Below are positions 10,696 through 21,047 of a DNA stretch of 64,000 bases, piece by piece (position 1 is the stretch's first letter; every line of letters begins with the position of its first letter). The translations under genes and the position numbers were made by a program. This DNA is from Epinephelus fuscoguttatus (lineage: Eukaryota > Chordata > Actinopteri > Perciformes > Serranidae). The stretch covers positions 124,001 to 188,000 of the forward strand of contig NC_064774.1 of assembly GCF_011397635.1 (NCBI RefSeq), read 5' to 3'. The notes under the pieces were generated by a model that saw nothing but the letters and a program-made list of their open reading frames with translations, did not search any database and was not told the origin of the DNA.

Positions 10696-11117
10696 TGTTA
10701 CTGGTTTAATAAGGTTAGCATTTTTGGATATTGAAACTTGTTTTAATTTAAGTTTGTCAAGATATATTTCTGTTCTTCTTGTATCTATACTTTAAGCATC
10801 ATCCCTGTGTAATTCCTCATAGTATTTTGCAAATGCTTCTGCAATTTCAGTTTTGTCTGTTAGTATTTCTGATTTATCATCCTTTAACTTAGTAATATAT
10901 GATTTACTTTTGTGCTTCTTGAGCCTATAAGCTAAAATTTTCATTGATCTTGGCCCCTCATCGTAATACTCTTGTTTTATAAATATTAATAATTTTTCCA
11001 CTTCTTCTGTCCGCAGTCTAATTCAATGCATTTTTTCTTCAGCTGTTTATTTCATTTCAGATCGCGTGATTTTTATGTTTGTCTTCTCATACTTTTATTT
11101 GTAATTTGAGTTCCATC

Positions 11118-11987
11118 TTAATTTGTTCCCGTTGTCTTTACTGATGAGTACTTCATTATTTCTCCCCTCAAGACAGCTTTCGCCCCCTCCCATAAAATTA
11201 CATTGTTAATTTCCTCCGTGTCATTTAGTTTAAAATATTCAGTAAAGGTTTTTTTGACAGTCTCTTTTAAACTTCCGTTTTGTAAGAGGGAATTATTCAT
11301 CCTCCATACATATTCCTTTACTTGAGTTTAATCTGACTGTTAAGGTGACCGTAGCGTGATCTGATAGCGTTATTGTTCCGATAGTGCATTTTTTAATAGT
11401 TGCTATGTCTTTCTTAAACACGAAGAAGTAGTCCAATCTATTATATGTTGAATGTCTATTAGAATAATATGTATAATTATTTGTTCTTGGATGCAGTGTT
11501 CTCCATACATCCAGCATGCCTAACTCTCTACATGCTTTCCTGAAGATATTTGCATTTTTTTCTGCTTCATGTTTATGTCCTGCCGTTGAATCTATAGAAT
11601 TTAAAACAAGATTCCAGTCACCTCCAATAATAATTATTCCTTTTCCATGTGTCACTATTAAATCTAGAATTTGGTTCATAAGATCAGTGCCTTCGTCTGG
11701 CGGATAGTTAATATTTATAAGTGTTATTTCAATGTTTTCTATTCTGCCCATCAGTAAAACAAACCTTCCTTCCTTATCCATTATACTATTTATCTTCTGA
11801 AATTATATGGTTTTTTTATAATGATCACTACGCCTCTCCTTGATGAGCTATATGAGGAGAAAAAAACTTCAGCGTTTGCGATTTTTCCCAACTTCTTATG
11901 TTCCTCTTGTGTTAAATGTGTTTCTTGGAGAAACAGTTTATCTCCCTTTTCTTTTTTCAATTGTTGTAGAATCTTTTTTCTCTCCAT
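11118..11987 (-). pseudogene. L1-type endonuclease remnant
   Basis: Two minus-strand frames form an APE-like endonuclease: 11987-11790 gives GDKLFLQETHLTQEEH with the catalytic Glu, and 11781-11293 gives GKGIIIIGGDWNLVLN, RLDYFFVFK and TLSDHATVTL with the Asp/Asn, Asp and SDH residues. The SDH triad is intact, but a frameshift near 11785 separates the halves. 11300-11118 holds part of the linker toward RT. Confidence 0.8.
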
Positions 11988-12045
11988 GAATTTCAGGAGA
12001 TTTATACCGAAACCAACGTTCAGTATTCATTCTAACTAGAACTTG

Positions 12046-12819
12046 GGCAGGATCGCAGACCCTCTGTGCAGTTATTCAGCCCTGAAAAGTTTAAGCAAAA
12101 CATAAAACAACAAAAAACAGTAAAACAACAATCCCACATGTGAAATATTATCATTAACATCGTATCAATGGTGCAGTCGGCTTCCTGATAAGCTACCTTA
12201 GAACCAAGGTAGCTGGTTTTTCTCCGTGCGCATCTCATTGCATGGATAGTCTGTGTTCTACTCATGAACAAGAAAAAAGAATATATGTATGTTCCAAACT
12301 AGTAGGCAAATTCCTTTCCTCCCATTTCCTTTAAACGCTCTTCTTTCCTCTAAGCTAAGATGAAATATCTACTCTTCTGATCTGATAAGCAAAAAAAAAA
12401 AAAAACTCACTCAGACACACACACGCACACACACAATTTCTATTTTTCTCTTTTACTTCTCGCTTAATCTAAAAATACAGATACAGGAAACAGATTTTGA
12501 TGGGAGAGCTGTCAGACTTGACTCACAGCAAACTCTGGCATCCCATGGACAGTCATTCTCACATAATTCACATAAGCCTGAACAAATGAAGAGCTGCACT
12601 GGAGCCTCCAAACATGACAAGAGTCTGAATGGATGTTAATGATTGCTGCGAAAATGAAAGCTTAGCTCAACCTCACTCACTCTGACACAGCTGAGTGAAC
12701 ACTGTGAAGCTGTTTGATGCTCAGAGATCTGTAGAAGTTCAGTAAGGAGTTTTTGGGCTGTGATGTGAATGAACGACAACATTTCTCTGTAACATGTGTG
12801 TGTTTCCTGTTTCCTGCAG
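12046..12819 (+). other. 3' part of ZNF-1 intron 1
   Basis: No gene is seen. It contains a short CA microsatellite (about 12414-12435) and, from about 12690, a segment (gaagctgtttgatgctcag onward) conserved upstream of exon 2 in ZNF-1, ZNF-2 and ZNF-3. It ends in the shared acceptor tgtttcctgtttcctgcag. A frame opening at 12753 into exon 2 is intron read-through rather than a start. Confidence 0.7.
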
Positions 12820-15083
12820 ACGTCCAGCAGCTGTTGGTGGTTAAAGAAGAGGTTCCCCCTGAGCAGCAGGAGTGGAGCTCCAGTGTGGACCAGGAGGACC
12901 CAGAGCCTCCACACATGAAAGAGGACCAGGAGGACCCAGAGCCCCCACACATGAAAGAGGACCAGGAGGACCCAGAGCCTCCACACATTAAAGAGGACCA
13001 GGAGGACCCAGAGCCTCCACACATTAAAGAGGAACAGGAGGACCCAGAGCCTCCACACATTAAAGAGGAACAGGAGGACCCAGAGCCTCCACACATTAAA
13101 GAGGACCAGGAGGACCCAGAGCCCCCACACATTAAAGAGGAACAGGAGGACCCAGAACCCCCACACATTAAAGAGGAACAGGAGGACCCAGAGCCCCCAC
13201 ACATTAAAGAGGACCAGGAGGACCCAGAGCCCCCACACATTAAAGAGGAACAGGAGGACCCAGAACCCCCACACATTAAAGAGGAACAGGAGGACCCAGA
13301 GCCCCCACACATTAAAGAGGACCAGGAGGACCCAGAGCCTCCACACATTAAAGAGGAACAGGAGGAACTCTGGATCAGTCAGGAGGGAGAGCAGCTTCAA
13401 GGGCTGGAGGAGGATGATATCATCAAGTTCCTTTTCACTCCTGTCCCTGTGAAGAGTGAAGATGATGAAGAGAAACCTCAGTCCTCACAGCTTCATCAAA
13501 GACACACTGAACAGATGGAAACTGGAGCTGATGGAGAGGACTGTGGAGAACCAGAACCAGCCAGGACCTCAGATCCAGATACACAGATACAACCTGAGAC
13601 TAATGACAGTGGTGATGATGATGATTGGACAGAGACCAGAGAACCTCAGTCAGGCTTAAACTCTCTTAGAAATGATGAAGACCCTGTTAGTGACTTGACG
13701 TGTAGTGCTGATGAGAAACAATTTAGCTGCTCTGAGTGTGGGAAAAGATTTTGTAGAAGTGGAGTTCTGAAAAGACACATGAGAACTCACACAGGAGAAA
13801 AACCATATAGCTGCTCTGAGTGTGGGAAAAGATTTTCTTTGTCAGGTCATCTAAAGGCACACATGAGAACTCATTCAGGAGAAAGACCATTTAGCTGCTC
13901 TGAGTGTGGGAAAAGATTTTCTCAGTCGAGTGCTCTGAAAGCACACATGATAACTCACACAGGAGAAAAACCATATAGCTGCTCTGAGTGTGGGAAAAGA
14001 TTTTGTAGAAGTGGAGTTTTGAAAACACACATGAGAACTCACACAGGAGAAAAACCATATAGCTGCTCTGAGTGTGGGAAAAAATTTTCTTGGTCAGGTC
14101 ATCTAAAGGCACACATGGGAACTCATTCAGGAGAAAGACCATTTAGCTGCTCTGAGTGTGAGAAAAGATTTTCTCAGTCGAGTGCTCTGAAGGCACACAT
14201 GATAACTCACACAGGAGAAAAACCATATAGCTGCTCTGAGTGTGGGAAAAGATTTTCTCTGTCAAATTCTCTGAAGATACACATGAAAACTCATACAGGA
14301 GAAAAACCGTTTAGCTGCTCTGAGTGTGGGAAAAGATTTTCTCGAACAGGTCAAGTGAAGACACACATGAGATTTCATACAGGTGAAAAACCATTTACCT
14401 GCTCTGAGTGTGGCAAAAGATTTTCTCAGTCAGGTGCTCTGAAGACACACATGAGATTTCATACAGGAGAAAAACCATTTAGCTGCTCTGAGTGCAGTAA
14501 AAGATTTTCTCAGTCAGGTGCTCTGAAGGCACACATGAGATATCATACAGGAGAAAAACCATTTAGCTGCTCTGAGTGTGGGAAAAAATTTTATCAGTCA
14601 TGGTGTCTGAAGACACACATGAGAGTTCATACAGGAGAAAAACCATTTAGCTGCTCTGAGTGTGGGAAAATGTTTTCTTTGGCAGGTCATCTGAAGAGAC
14701 ACATGAGATCTCATGCTGGAGAAAAACCATTTAGCTGCTCTGAGTGCGGTAAAAAATTTTCAGAGTCAGGTACTTTGAAGGCACACATAAGAACTCATGC
14801 TGGAGAAAGACCATTTAGCTGCTCTGAGTGTGGGAAAAGATTTACTCGGTCAGGTGATCTGAAGGCACACATGAGAACTCATTCAGGAGAAAAACCATTT
14901 ACCTGCTCTAAGTGTGGGAAAGGATTTTCTCAAACAGGATATCTGAGAAGACACATGTCAACTCATACAGGAGAAAAACCATTTAGCTGCTCTGAATGTG
15001 GGAAAGGATTTTCTCGAACAGGTCATCTGAAGAGACACATGACAACTCATACAGTAGTAATACCATATAGCTGCTCTGAGTGA
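12820..15083 (+). CDS. ZNF-1 exon 2: C2H2 zinc-finger protein, 16 fingers
   Basis: Joined to 6999-7191 this gives 818 residues. Order: [19 protein letters not shown] hinge; 13 tandem 12-residue acidic units (12894-13361); [19 protein letters not shown]; a Ser/Glu/Asp-rich linker with CGEPEPARTSDPDTQ; then 16 complete C2H2 fingers (13722-15065) with TGEKP-type linkers at exact 84-bp spacing. Fingers 1-3 and 4-6 are near copies. The frame ends at TGA 15081-15083, where the second Cys codon of a 17th finger should be TGT; decayed fingers continue downstream. It is probably a nuclear sequence-specific DNA-binding regulator, annotated in other fishes as gastrula zinc finger protein-like. Expression is untested; truncation leaves the array usable. 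Confidence 0.88.
12894..13361 (+). repeat. 36-bp coding minisatellite, 13 units (ZNF-1)
   Basis: Thirteen in-frame copies encode EDPEPPHIKEEQ with M/I and E/D variants. After the first units, the E/D pattern runs E,E,D repeatedly, indicating expansion of a three-unit (108-bp) higher-order block. Every unit retains HxKE(E/D), matching the psi-K-x-E/D sumoylation consensus for the I-containing copies. Confidence 0.95.
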
Positions 15084-15552
<469 letters not shown>

Positions 15553-15574
15553 GCTAAACATGGATGATTTATTC

Positions 15575-15686
15575 ATAACGATAGCAGAGTATGAGGAGGA
15601 ACTTTGTCGATGAAAAGAGGAGAACGAGCGACAACGGAAACTACTGGACGCTGTTTTCAACCCTCAGCTTCGGTTACACAGAGCAG
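15575..15686 (+). pseudogene. Truncated ZNF exon 1 (fifth, dead copy)
   Basis: This matches the second half of the shared exon 1 (TIAEYEEELCR, then KEENERQRKLLDAVFNPQL) and keeps the CAG|GTTTGT donor. The first half is missing and a TCA codon has become TGA (CGATGA near 15609). The usual intron sequence and a short run of the 18-bp repeat follow. Confidence 0.85.
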
Positions 15687-15777
15687 GTTTGTTCATTAAA
15701 CATTACAAGTTCATTATTAATAATATAACTGCAGCTTTGTTCAATAAATATTTAGTCTGTCGACGTTTAAAAGCCAC

Positions 15778-15867
15778 GTTAGCTTCTCTGGTGTCGTTAG
15801 CTTCTCTGGTGTCATTAGGTTCTCTGTTGGCGTTAGCTTCTGTGGTGTCCTTAGCTTCTCTGGTGCC
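15778..15867 (+). repeat. 18-bp minisatellite remnant, 5 units
   Basis: Five diverged units of the same repeat sit at the same distance from the dead exon 1. One more unit and a half appears at 17304-17325 inside a duplicated segment. Confidence 0.85.
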
Positions 15868-16160
15868 ATTAGGTATTTCTACTTCTGGCTGTCATGGGTT
15901 TTTTTTTTCTTTAGATATGTAATAGGACAAACATGCTCTTTTACAATTTAGTGGGATTTCTTAACTCATACGGGACACAGGTAACGTGTTTACTTCCTGT
16001 AAATAGAGCAGTAAATCTGATGTCCATAGATGTATTTTGTATTCATCTGTTTTAACATATCTGTAGCATGTTTTTCTGTATCATAATACATGTCTCAGGA
16101 TTTCAGTCACCAGCCACTTTATTAGGTACATCTTGATAGAACCGGGTTGGATCCCCTTTT
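15850..16160 (+). repeat. Duplicated segment, copy 1
   Basis: From the last minisatellite unit through atttctacttctggc, the ataggacaaacatg block, tcctgtaaatagagcagta and a Tc1 terminus (cagccactttattaggtac), this is about the same as 17304-17610. Copy 1 has extra bases after the acaatttag block and lacks others present in copy 2. Confidence 0.8.
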
Positions 16161-17303
16161 TAACCTCTTTAACTCCGTTCAGACACCGGCGTCTGCGCTC
16201 CCTCCCTCCTCTGTTAAATGGTATCTCACAGGCGCACTACGTCATCAAACCATGTGATGTTTGGTATCACCGGATTCAGGAATCTCTCGGCTTCAGGGCA
16301 GCCTAAACACACAACGTCCAACATCGCAATGAGTGGTGACAAGACATGTCATGCTGTTTTTCGAGGGGAAAAGTTAAAGGATTACTCGCAATCTCATGCA
16401 GAGCCGTCAGTGGCCGGGCAAGTACTTCCCAAATCTACTCCCCATCTAAATTCTGACTTGCCCTGCCTAAGAGGTTCTTATTCTGGCTGTGTGGTGCATA
16501 TTTTCGCTCATGACTTATATGTTACGTGAGCAGAGACGCTCAGCCAATGGAGGCAGCAGCACATAAAAAAGCAGCACACTGCAACTGGCCCCTCCGAGGA
16601 CAGAAACAGGAGAGGAAATACACCATTACAGGCCTGGAATTAAGTCATTTTTAGGGCAAGGCCACTTGGCCTTTGATAAATACAAATTTATTGGGGCACC
16701 AAGGCCAAAACCAATGGCACAATAACAATATGTGCTAACTACATTGAATGACGACAAAACAACATATATGTTGAAAAACAGTACTGAGATTATTAGAACT
16801 GGGTGTGCATGACTGGGGATATATCTCGTTTCTTGTTGTTTTGATTCATGTTCCTTATTTTTTAAGTCTTTGAAATCTCTTTATTCTTTTGTTATCTCCT
16901 AGTTATTAAAAAAAAATATTATTAGAAGAAAATTCTTTATGTTCCTTTCTCAGCACATTACATACATTTGAACTCTGCATTTGACCCATCCTACTGTATA
17001 CACTGGGAGCAGTGGGCAGCCACAGTGCAGCGTCCGGGGACCAACTCTTTTGCCAATGCCAGTGGTCAGGGTCACTGACAGGAGTATTCACCTAACATAG
17101 CCTACATATCTTTAATTATAAAATTATTTATATGTCTCTATGTATATTTTTACATAAATCCCCAATATTTTATTTGCCTTTAAAAAAAAATCCTCTTCCT
17201 TCATTTAATTTGGCAATGTTTATTGTATTGTATTATATGTATGAATTCTCTACAGGATCTTGTATGTTCATTAATGTGTGTTCAATTTATTAAAAGAAAA
17301 GAA
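16161..17303. other. No gene recognised; dispersed repeat scraps
   Basis: An open frame at 16218-16529 has no recognisable family. Around 16625-16735 is a segment naming itself by gggcaaggccacttggcc, and 16970-17095 resembles a common fish repeat tail (gcagtgggcagccacagtgc), but I cannot assign families. The rest is AT-rich. Confidence 0.4.
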
Positions 17304-17610
17304 AGCTTCTCTGGTGCCGTTAGCTATTTCTACTTCTGGCCATCATGTTTCTTTCTTTAGCTATGTAATAGGACAAACATGGTCTTTAACAATTTAGTAA
17401 CGTGTACTTCCTGTAAATAGAGCAGTAAATCTGATGTACATATATGTATTTTGTATTTATCTGTTTTAACACCTCATTTTGACACAAAGACGCAGTCATA
17501 TCTGTCACATGTTTTACTGCATCGTAATACAGTACATGTCTCAGGATTACACTCACCAGCCACTTTATTAGGTACACCATGCTAGTACTGGGTTGGACCC
17601 CCTTTTTAAT
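17304..17610 (+). repeat. Duplicated segment, copy 2
   Basis: The second copy of 15850-16160, about 1.45 kb downstream. It begins inside an 18-bp repeat unit and ends in the Tc1 terminus at 17552, where the Tc1 element continues here but not in copy 1. Confidence 0.8.
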
Positions 17611-18300
17611 TCTTGGTGTCACAGATTAAAAAGGTATTAGAAAGATAGAAAGGTGCTCTATTGGACTGAGATCTGGTGACTGTGGAGGCCATTGGAGTAC
17701 AGTGAACTCACTGTCATGTTTGAGATGATGTGAGCTTTGTGACATGGTGCGTTATCCTGCTGGAAGTAGCCATCAGAAGATGGGTACACTGGTCATAAAG
17801 GGATGGACACGCTCAGCAACAATACTCAGGTAGGCTGTGGTGTTTAAACCATGCTCAGTTGGTACTAAGAAAATCTCCCCCACACATTACACCACCAGCA
17901 GCAGCAGCAGCAGCCTGAAGCGTTGATACAAGGCAGGATGGATCCATGCTTCCATCTGAATGTGGTTTTTCCAATCTTCTGTTGTCCAGTTTTGGTGAGA
18001 AAACCCGTGTGAATTGTAGCCTCAGTTTCCTGTTGTTAGCTGACAGGAGTGGCACCTGGTGTGGTCTTCTGCTGCTGTAGCCCATCTGCTTCAAGGTTGG
18101 ACAAGGTGTTGTTGCTTCAGAGATGCTCTTCTGCTCACCTTGGTTGGAACCAGTGCTTATTTGACTTCCTGTTGCCTTTCTATCATCTTGAACCAGTCTG
18201 GCCATTCTCCTCTGACCTCTGGCATCAACAAGGCATTTTGGCTCACTGGATATTTTCTCTTTTTGGGACCATCCTCTGTAAACCCTAGAGATGGTATGGT
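17549..18300 (-). mobile_element. Tc1-like transposon with decayed transposase
   Basis: The terminus cactcaccagccactttatt at 17553 is the known end of a widespread fish Tc1-like family. On the minus strand 18205-17855 encodes MARLVQDDRKATGSQIST, KQMGYSSRRPHQVPLLSA and SMDPSCLVSTLQAAAAAA, the helix-turn-helix and start of the DDE region of its transposase, with deletions. The catalytic residues downstream are lost or scrambled. The far end is cut at about 18300 where L1-like sequence begins. Confidence 0.8.
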
Positions 18301-18894
18301 AATAGATGTATGACCACCAAGATGGCTGCTGTGGTGTGAGTGTGTGTCACAAGCTGAAGTCTGCTGGCTCAAACATTTGAATGCTATGGTCCATGTGGGA
18401 CAAATCTACTACTTTTTCATCTGATGATATTCCAAGCTACTTGTGGTGCCTCTAAAGATTGGAGTCAGTTTTTCTTAAACCACAAACTTTTCTTGGTCCA
18501 TACTGCTTTCCTCTTTGTGTGGGTGAAGATGGCAGGCCTCACAATGACCAAGACGCTATCTCCCTCCAAACTATCTGGGAGGGGATGCAACAAATAAAAC
18601 TTGAGATGATCTCACATATGGATTCTAAGCTTGACACTGTTAAAGTTAGCCTCAACAAAAGTGAAGGCTCATTCTCTACACTTGGAGAACAAGTTACTGA
18701 GCTGGAGCAGAGAGTCAGCTCCAATGAAGACAATGTACAGGACCTGATACAATGTGTCAAAACACTTGAAAATGATAATGCCCACCTGAAAGATCGAGCT
18801 GAAGCCGCTGAGAACCGGAGCCGGGCCTCTAACCTGCTCTTCATTAATGTCCCCGAGAAGGCTGAGGGTAGGGACATCCTCAGCTTCATGAACC
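18066..18894 (+). repeat. 829-bp tandem duplication, copy 1
   Basis: The 829-bp unit runs from cttctgctgctgtagccc to cagcttcatgaacc. It contains a piece of Tc1 transposase (minus strand), a short leader and the coiled-coil part of an L1 ORF1 (plus strand). Copy 2 follows immediately at 18895-19723 with only a few mismatches, so the duplication is recent. Confidence 0.95.
18510..18893 (+). pseudogene. L1-type ORF1 fragment, copy 1
   Basis: Encodes a coiled coil (LGEQVTELEQRVSSNEDN, CVKTLENDNAHLKDRAEA) followed by ENRSRASNLLFINVPE, the start of the RRM of L1-type ORF1 proteins. It is cut off at the duplication junction, where the frame runs into antisense Tc1 sequence. A caagatggctgctg word at 18319-18332 in the leader resembles a YY1 site as found in L1 5' UTRs. 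Confidence 0.8.
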
Positions 18895-19723
18895 CTTCTG
18901 CTGCTGTAGCCCATCTGCTTCAAGGTTGGACAAGGTGTTGTTGCTTCAGAGATGGTCTTCTGCACACCTTGGTTGGAACCAGTGCTTATTTGACTTCCTG
19001 TTGCCTTTCTATCATCTTGAACCAGTCTGGCCATTCTCCTCTGAACTCTGGCATCAACAAGGCATTTTGGCTCACTGGATATTTTCTCTTTTTGGGACCA
19101 TCCTCTGTAAACCCTAGAGATGGTATGGTAATAGATGTATGACCACCAAGATGGCTGCTGTGGTGTGAGTGTGTGTCACAAGCTGAAGTCTGCTGGCTCA
19201 AACATTTGAATGCTATGGTCCATGTGGGACAAATCTACTACTTTTTCATCTGATGATATTCCAAGCTACTTGTGGTGCCTCTAAAGATTGGAGTCAGTTT
19301 TTCTTAAACCACAAACTTTTCTTGGTCCATACTGCTTTCCTCTTTGTGTGGGTGAAGATGGCAGGCCTCACAATGACCAAGACGCTATCTCCCTCCAAAC
19401 TATCTGGGAGGGGATGCAACAAATAAAACTTGAGATGATCTCACATATGGATTCTAAGCTTGACACTGTTAAAGTTAGCCTCAACAAAAGTGAAGGCTCA
19501 TTCTCTACACTTGGAGAACAAGTTACTGAGCTGGAGCAGAGAGTCAGCTCCAATGAAGACAATGTACAGGACCTGATACAATGTGTCAAAACACTTGAAA
19601 ATGATAATGCCCACCTGAAAGATCGAGCTGAAGCCGCTGAGAACCGGAGCCGGGCCTCTAACCTGCTCTTCATTAATGTCCCCGAGAAGGCTGAGGGTAG
19701 GGACATCCTCAGCTTCATGAACC
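18895..19723 (+). repeat. 829-bp tandem duplication, copy 2
   Basis: Head-to-tail copy of 18066-18894 with scattered single-base differences (for example gatggtcttctgcacacc against gatgctcttctgctcacc). Unlike copy 1, its right edge runs on into the rest of the L1 ORF1. Confidence 0.95.
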
Positions 19724-20085
19724 GCTTGATCCCGCTGCTCCTCGGTGAAGTGAATTTCCCCACTCCTCCTGTCATTGAGCGCTGTCACCGTTCATCCTTC
19801 ATCAAGCTTAACTCCAGAGCCGGACCAAGGCCGATCCTGGTTTAGTTCCTCCACTTCCAGGACAAGATAAAGATTTTGAAGCTCTCCAGGGAAAAGAAGG
19901 AGCTCGTTTTTAATGGAACACGAGTTCTTATCTACCCGGACTTCAGCGCTGCTCTTGTCCAGAAACATCGGCAGTTTGGACCATAGAAGAAGAAGCTGCA
20001 AGATCTGGATTTGACATACTCTATGCTCTTTCCCTGTACGCTGAAGGTGGTCCATGATGGTAAGACAAAACTCTCTCTCGTTCCT
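19339..20085 (+). pseudogene. L1-type ORF1 fragment, copy 2 with RRM and CTD
   Basis: Coiled coil and RRM as in copy 1, then VIERCHRSSFIKLNSRAGPR and FLHFQDKIKILKLSREKK, IYPDFSAALVQKH and KLQDLDLTYSMLFPCTL, which is the C-terminal domain of L1 ORF1p. Stops at about 19843 and 19984 interrupt it. ORF1p is an RNA-binding trimeric chaperone of LINE RNPs; this copy is dead. Around 20085 it passes directly into ZNF linker sequence, in an open frame. Confidence 0.8.
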
Positions 20086-20592
20086 CAGTCCTCACAGCTT
20101 CATCAAAGACACACTGAACAGGTGGAAACAGAAACTGATGGAGAGGACTGTGGAGGATCAGAACCAGCCAGGAACTCAGATCCAGATACACATTTACAAC
20201 CTGAGACACATGACAAGACTGGAGAGTCTTCTGAATCAGAGATTGATGAGACTGATGACAGTGATGATTGGACAGAGACCAGAGAACCTCAGTCAGGCTT
20301 AAACTCTCTTAGAAATGATGAAGACCTTTTAGTGATTTGGAATATAGTGTTGATGAGAAACCATTTAGCTGCTCTGAGTGTGGGAAAAGAGATGGAAACA
20401 GAGGCTGATGGAGAGGACTGTGGAGGACCAGAACCAGCCAGGAACTCCGATCCAGATACACGTTTACAACCTGAGACTGACGACAAGACTGGAGAGTCTT
20501 CTGAACCTGAGACTGATGATAGTGATGATGATTGGAAAGAGACCAGAGAACCTCAGTCATGTTTTTGCTGTGAACTTGTAGCTTCCTGTCAG
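20086..20592 (+). pseudogene. Decayed ZNF linker, duplicated, no fingers
   Basis: Two successive copies of the acidic linker (VETETDGEDCGGSEPARNS and [19 protein letters not shown], each ending in a TREPQS motif) are separated by the last trace of a finger start ([10 protein letters not shown]). The open frame continues from L1 ORF1 sequence at 20011. No complete finger remains. Its 3' half matches 15350-15552, so it is the exon 2 relic of the dead ZNF copy. Confidence 0.75.
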
Positions 20593-21015
20593 TTGTTAGC
20601 AGTTAGCAGAAGGTTAAACTGTTACAGCGGCGCCTTTTCAGTGTCAGGGTTTATTCACTGTAAGCTGGTAACAAACTTACGCCTCTCCAGTTCATGTATT
20701 TATAGTATTTGCCAGTCGCATTGGAGCTCCATGGTCACAAAATGTGACTGCGAGTCACAGTTTGCATCTTTCCTGGTCACACTGTCGTTTAAATCATTAA
20801 GTTCAACTCTTACAGCTGCACTGCTCAACATGGATGTCATGGAAACATGAACAAATTTAAGTTGCTTTAAAATGCTTGTATTTTCATTTTACATATATTC
20901 ACATCATCTCTACATCATAAGGCTGATACTGTATGATTTTTATATTACCATGTTTTATTTTTGATTGTTGTTTGTTGGGCTTAGGTTTGACTCATACGTC
21001 ACAGCATGCAGAGCT

Positions 21016-21047
<32 letters not shown>

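Larger units (their letters stand above)
9475..12045 (-). mobile_element. L1/Tx1-clade LINE, minus strand, degraded
   Basis: The minus strand carries, in order, an endonuclease (about 11990-11290), a linker (11001-10792), reverse transcriptase (10695-9943) and a C-terminal part (9967-9475), all in broken frames. Motif style (GTRQGDPLSASIFNL, QSGFISNRFLSDNIRR) matches the L1/Tx1 group of fish LINEs. ORF1 and a poly(A) tail were not identified here. The element lies in ZNF-1 intron 1, antisense to the gene. Confidence 0.8.

Noticed and set aside
12753-12819. Start of the ZNF-1 second exon at 12753 (also 26267 and 39188), giving a MGCDVNERQHF-type N-terminus
   Set aside because: The sequence crosses a strong conserved acceptor (tgtttcctgtttcctgcag) and exon 1 joins in phase 1, restoring the known DVQQLL junction.
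12636-13400. Minus-strand frames of 223-254 codons opposite the ZNF-1 linker (and 39121-39691 opposite ZNF-3)
   Set aside because: Shadows of the 36-bp coding minisatellite; the plus strand has the recognised protein.
16218-16529. 103-codon plus-strand frame as a gene
   Set aside because: No family recognised and it lies in repeat-rich debris of a lost ZNF locus.
18049-18313. Plus-strand frames at 18049-18313 and 18926-19117 as a Cys/Ser-rich protein
   Set aside because: They are antisense to the Tc1 transposase remnant and are duplicated only because of the 829-bp repeat.
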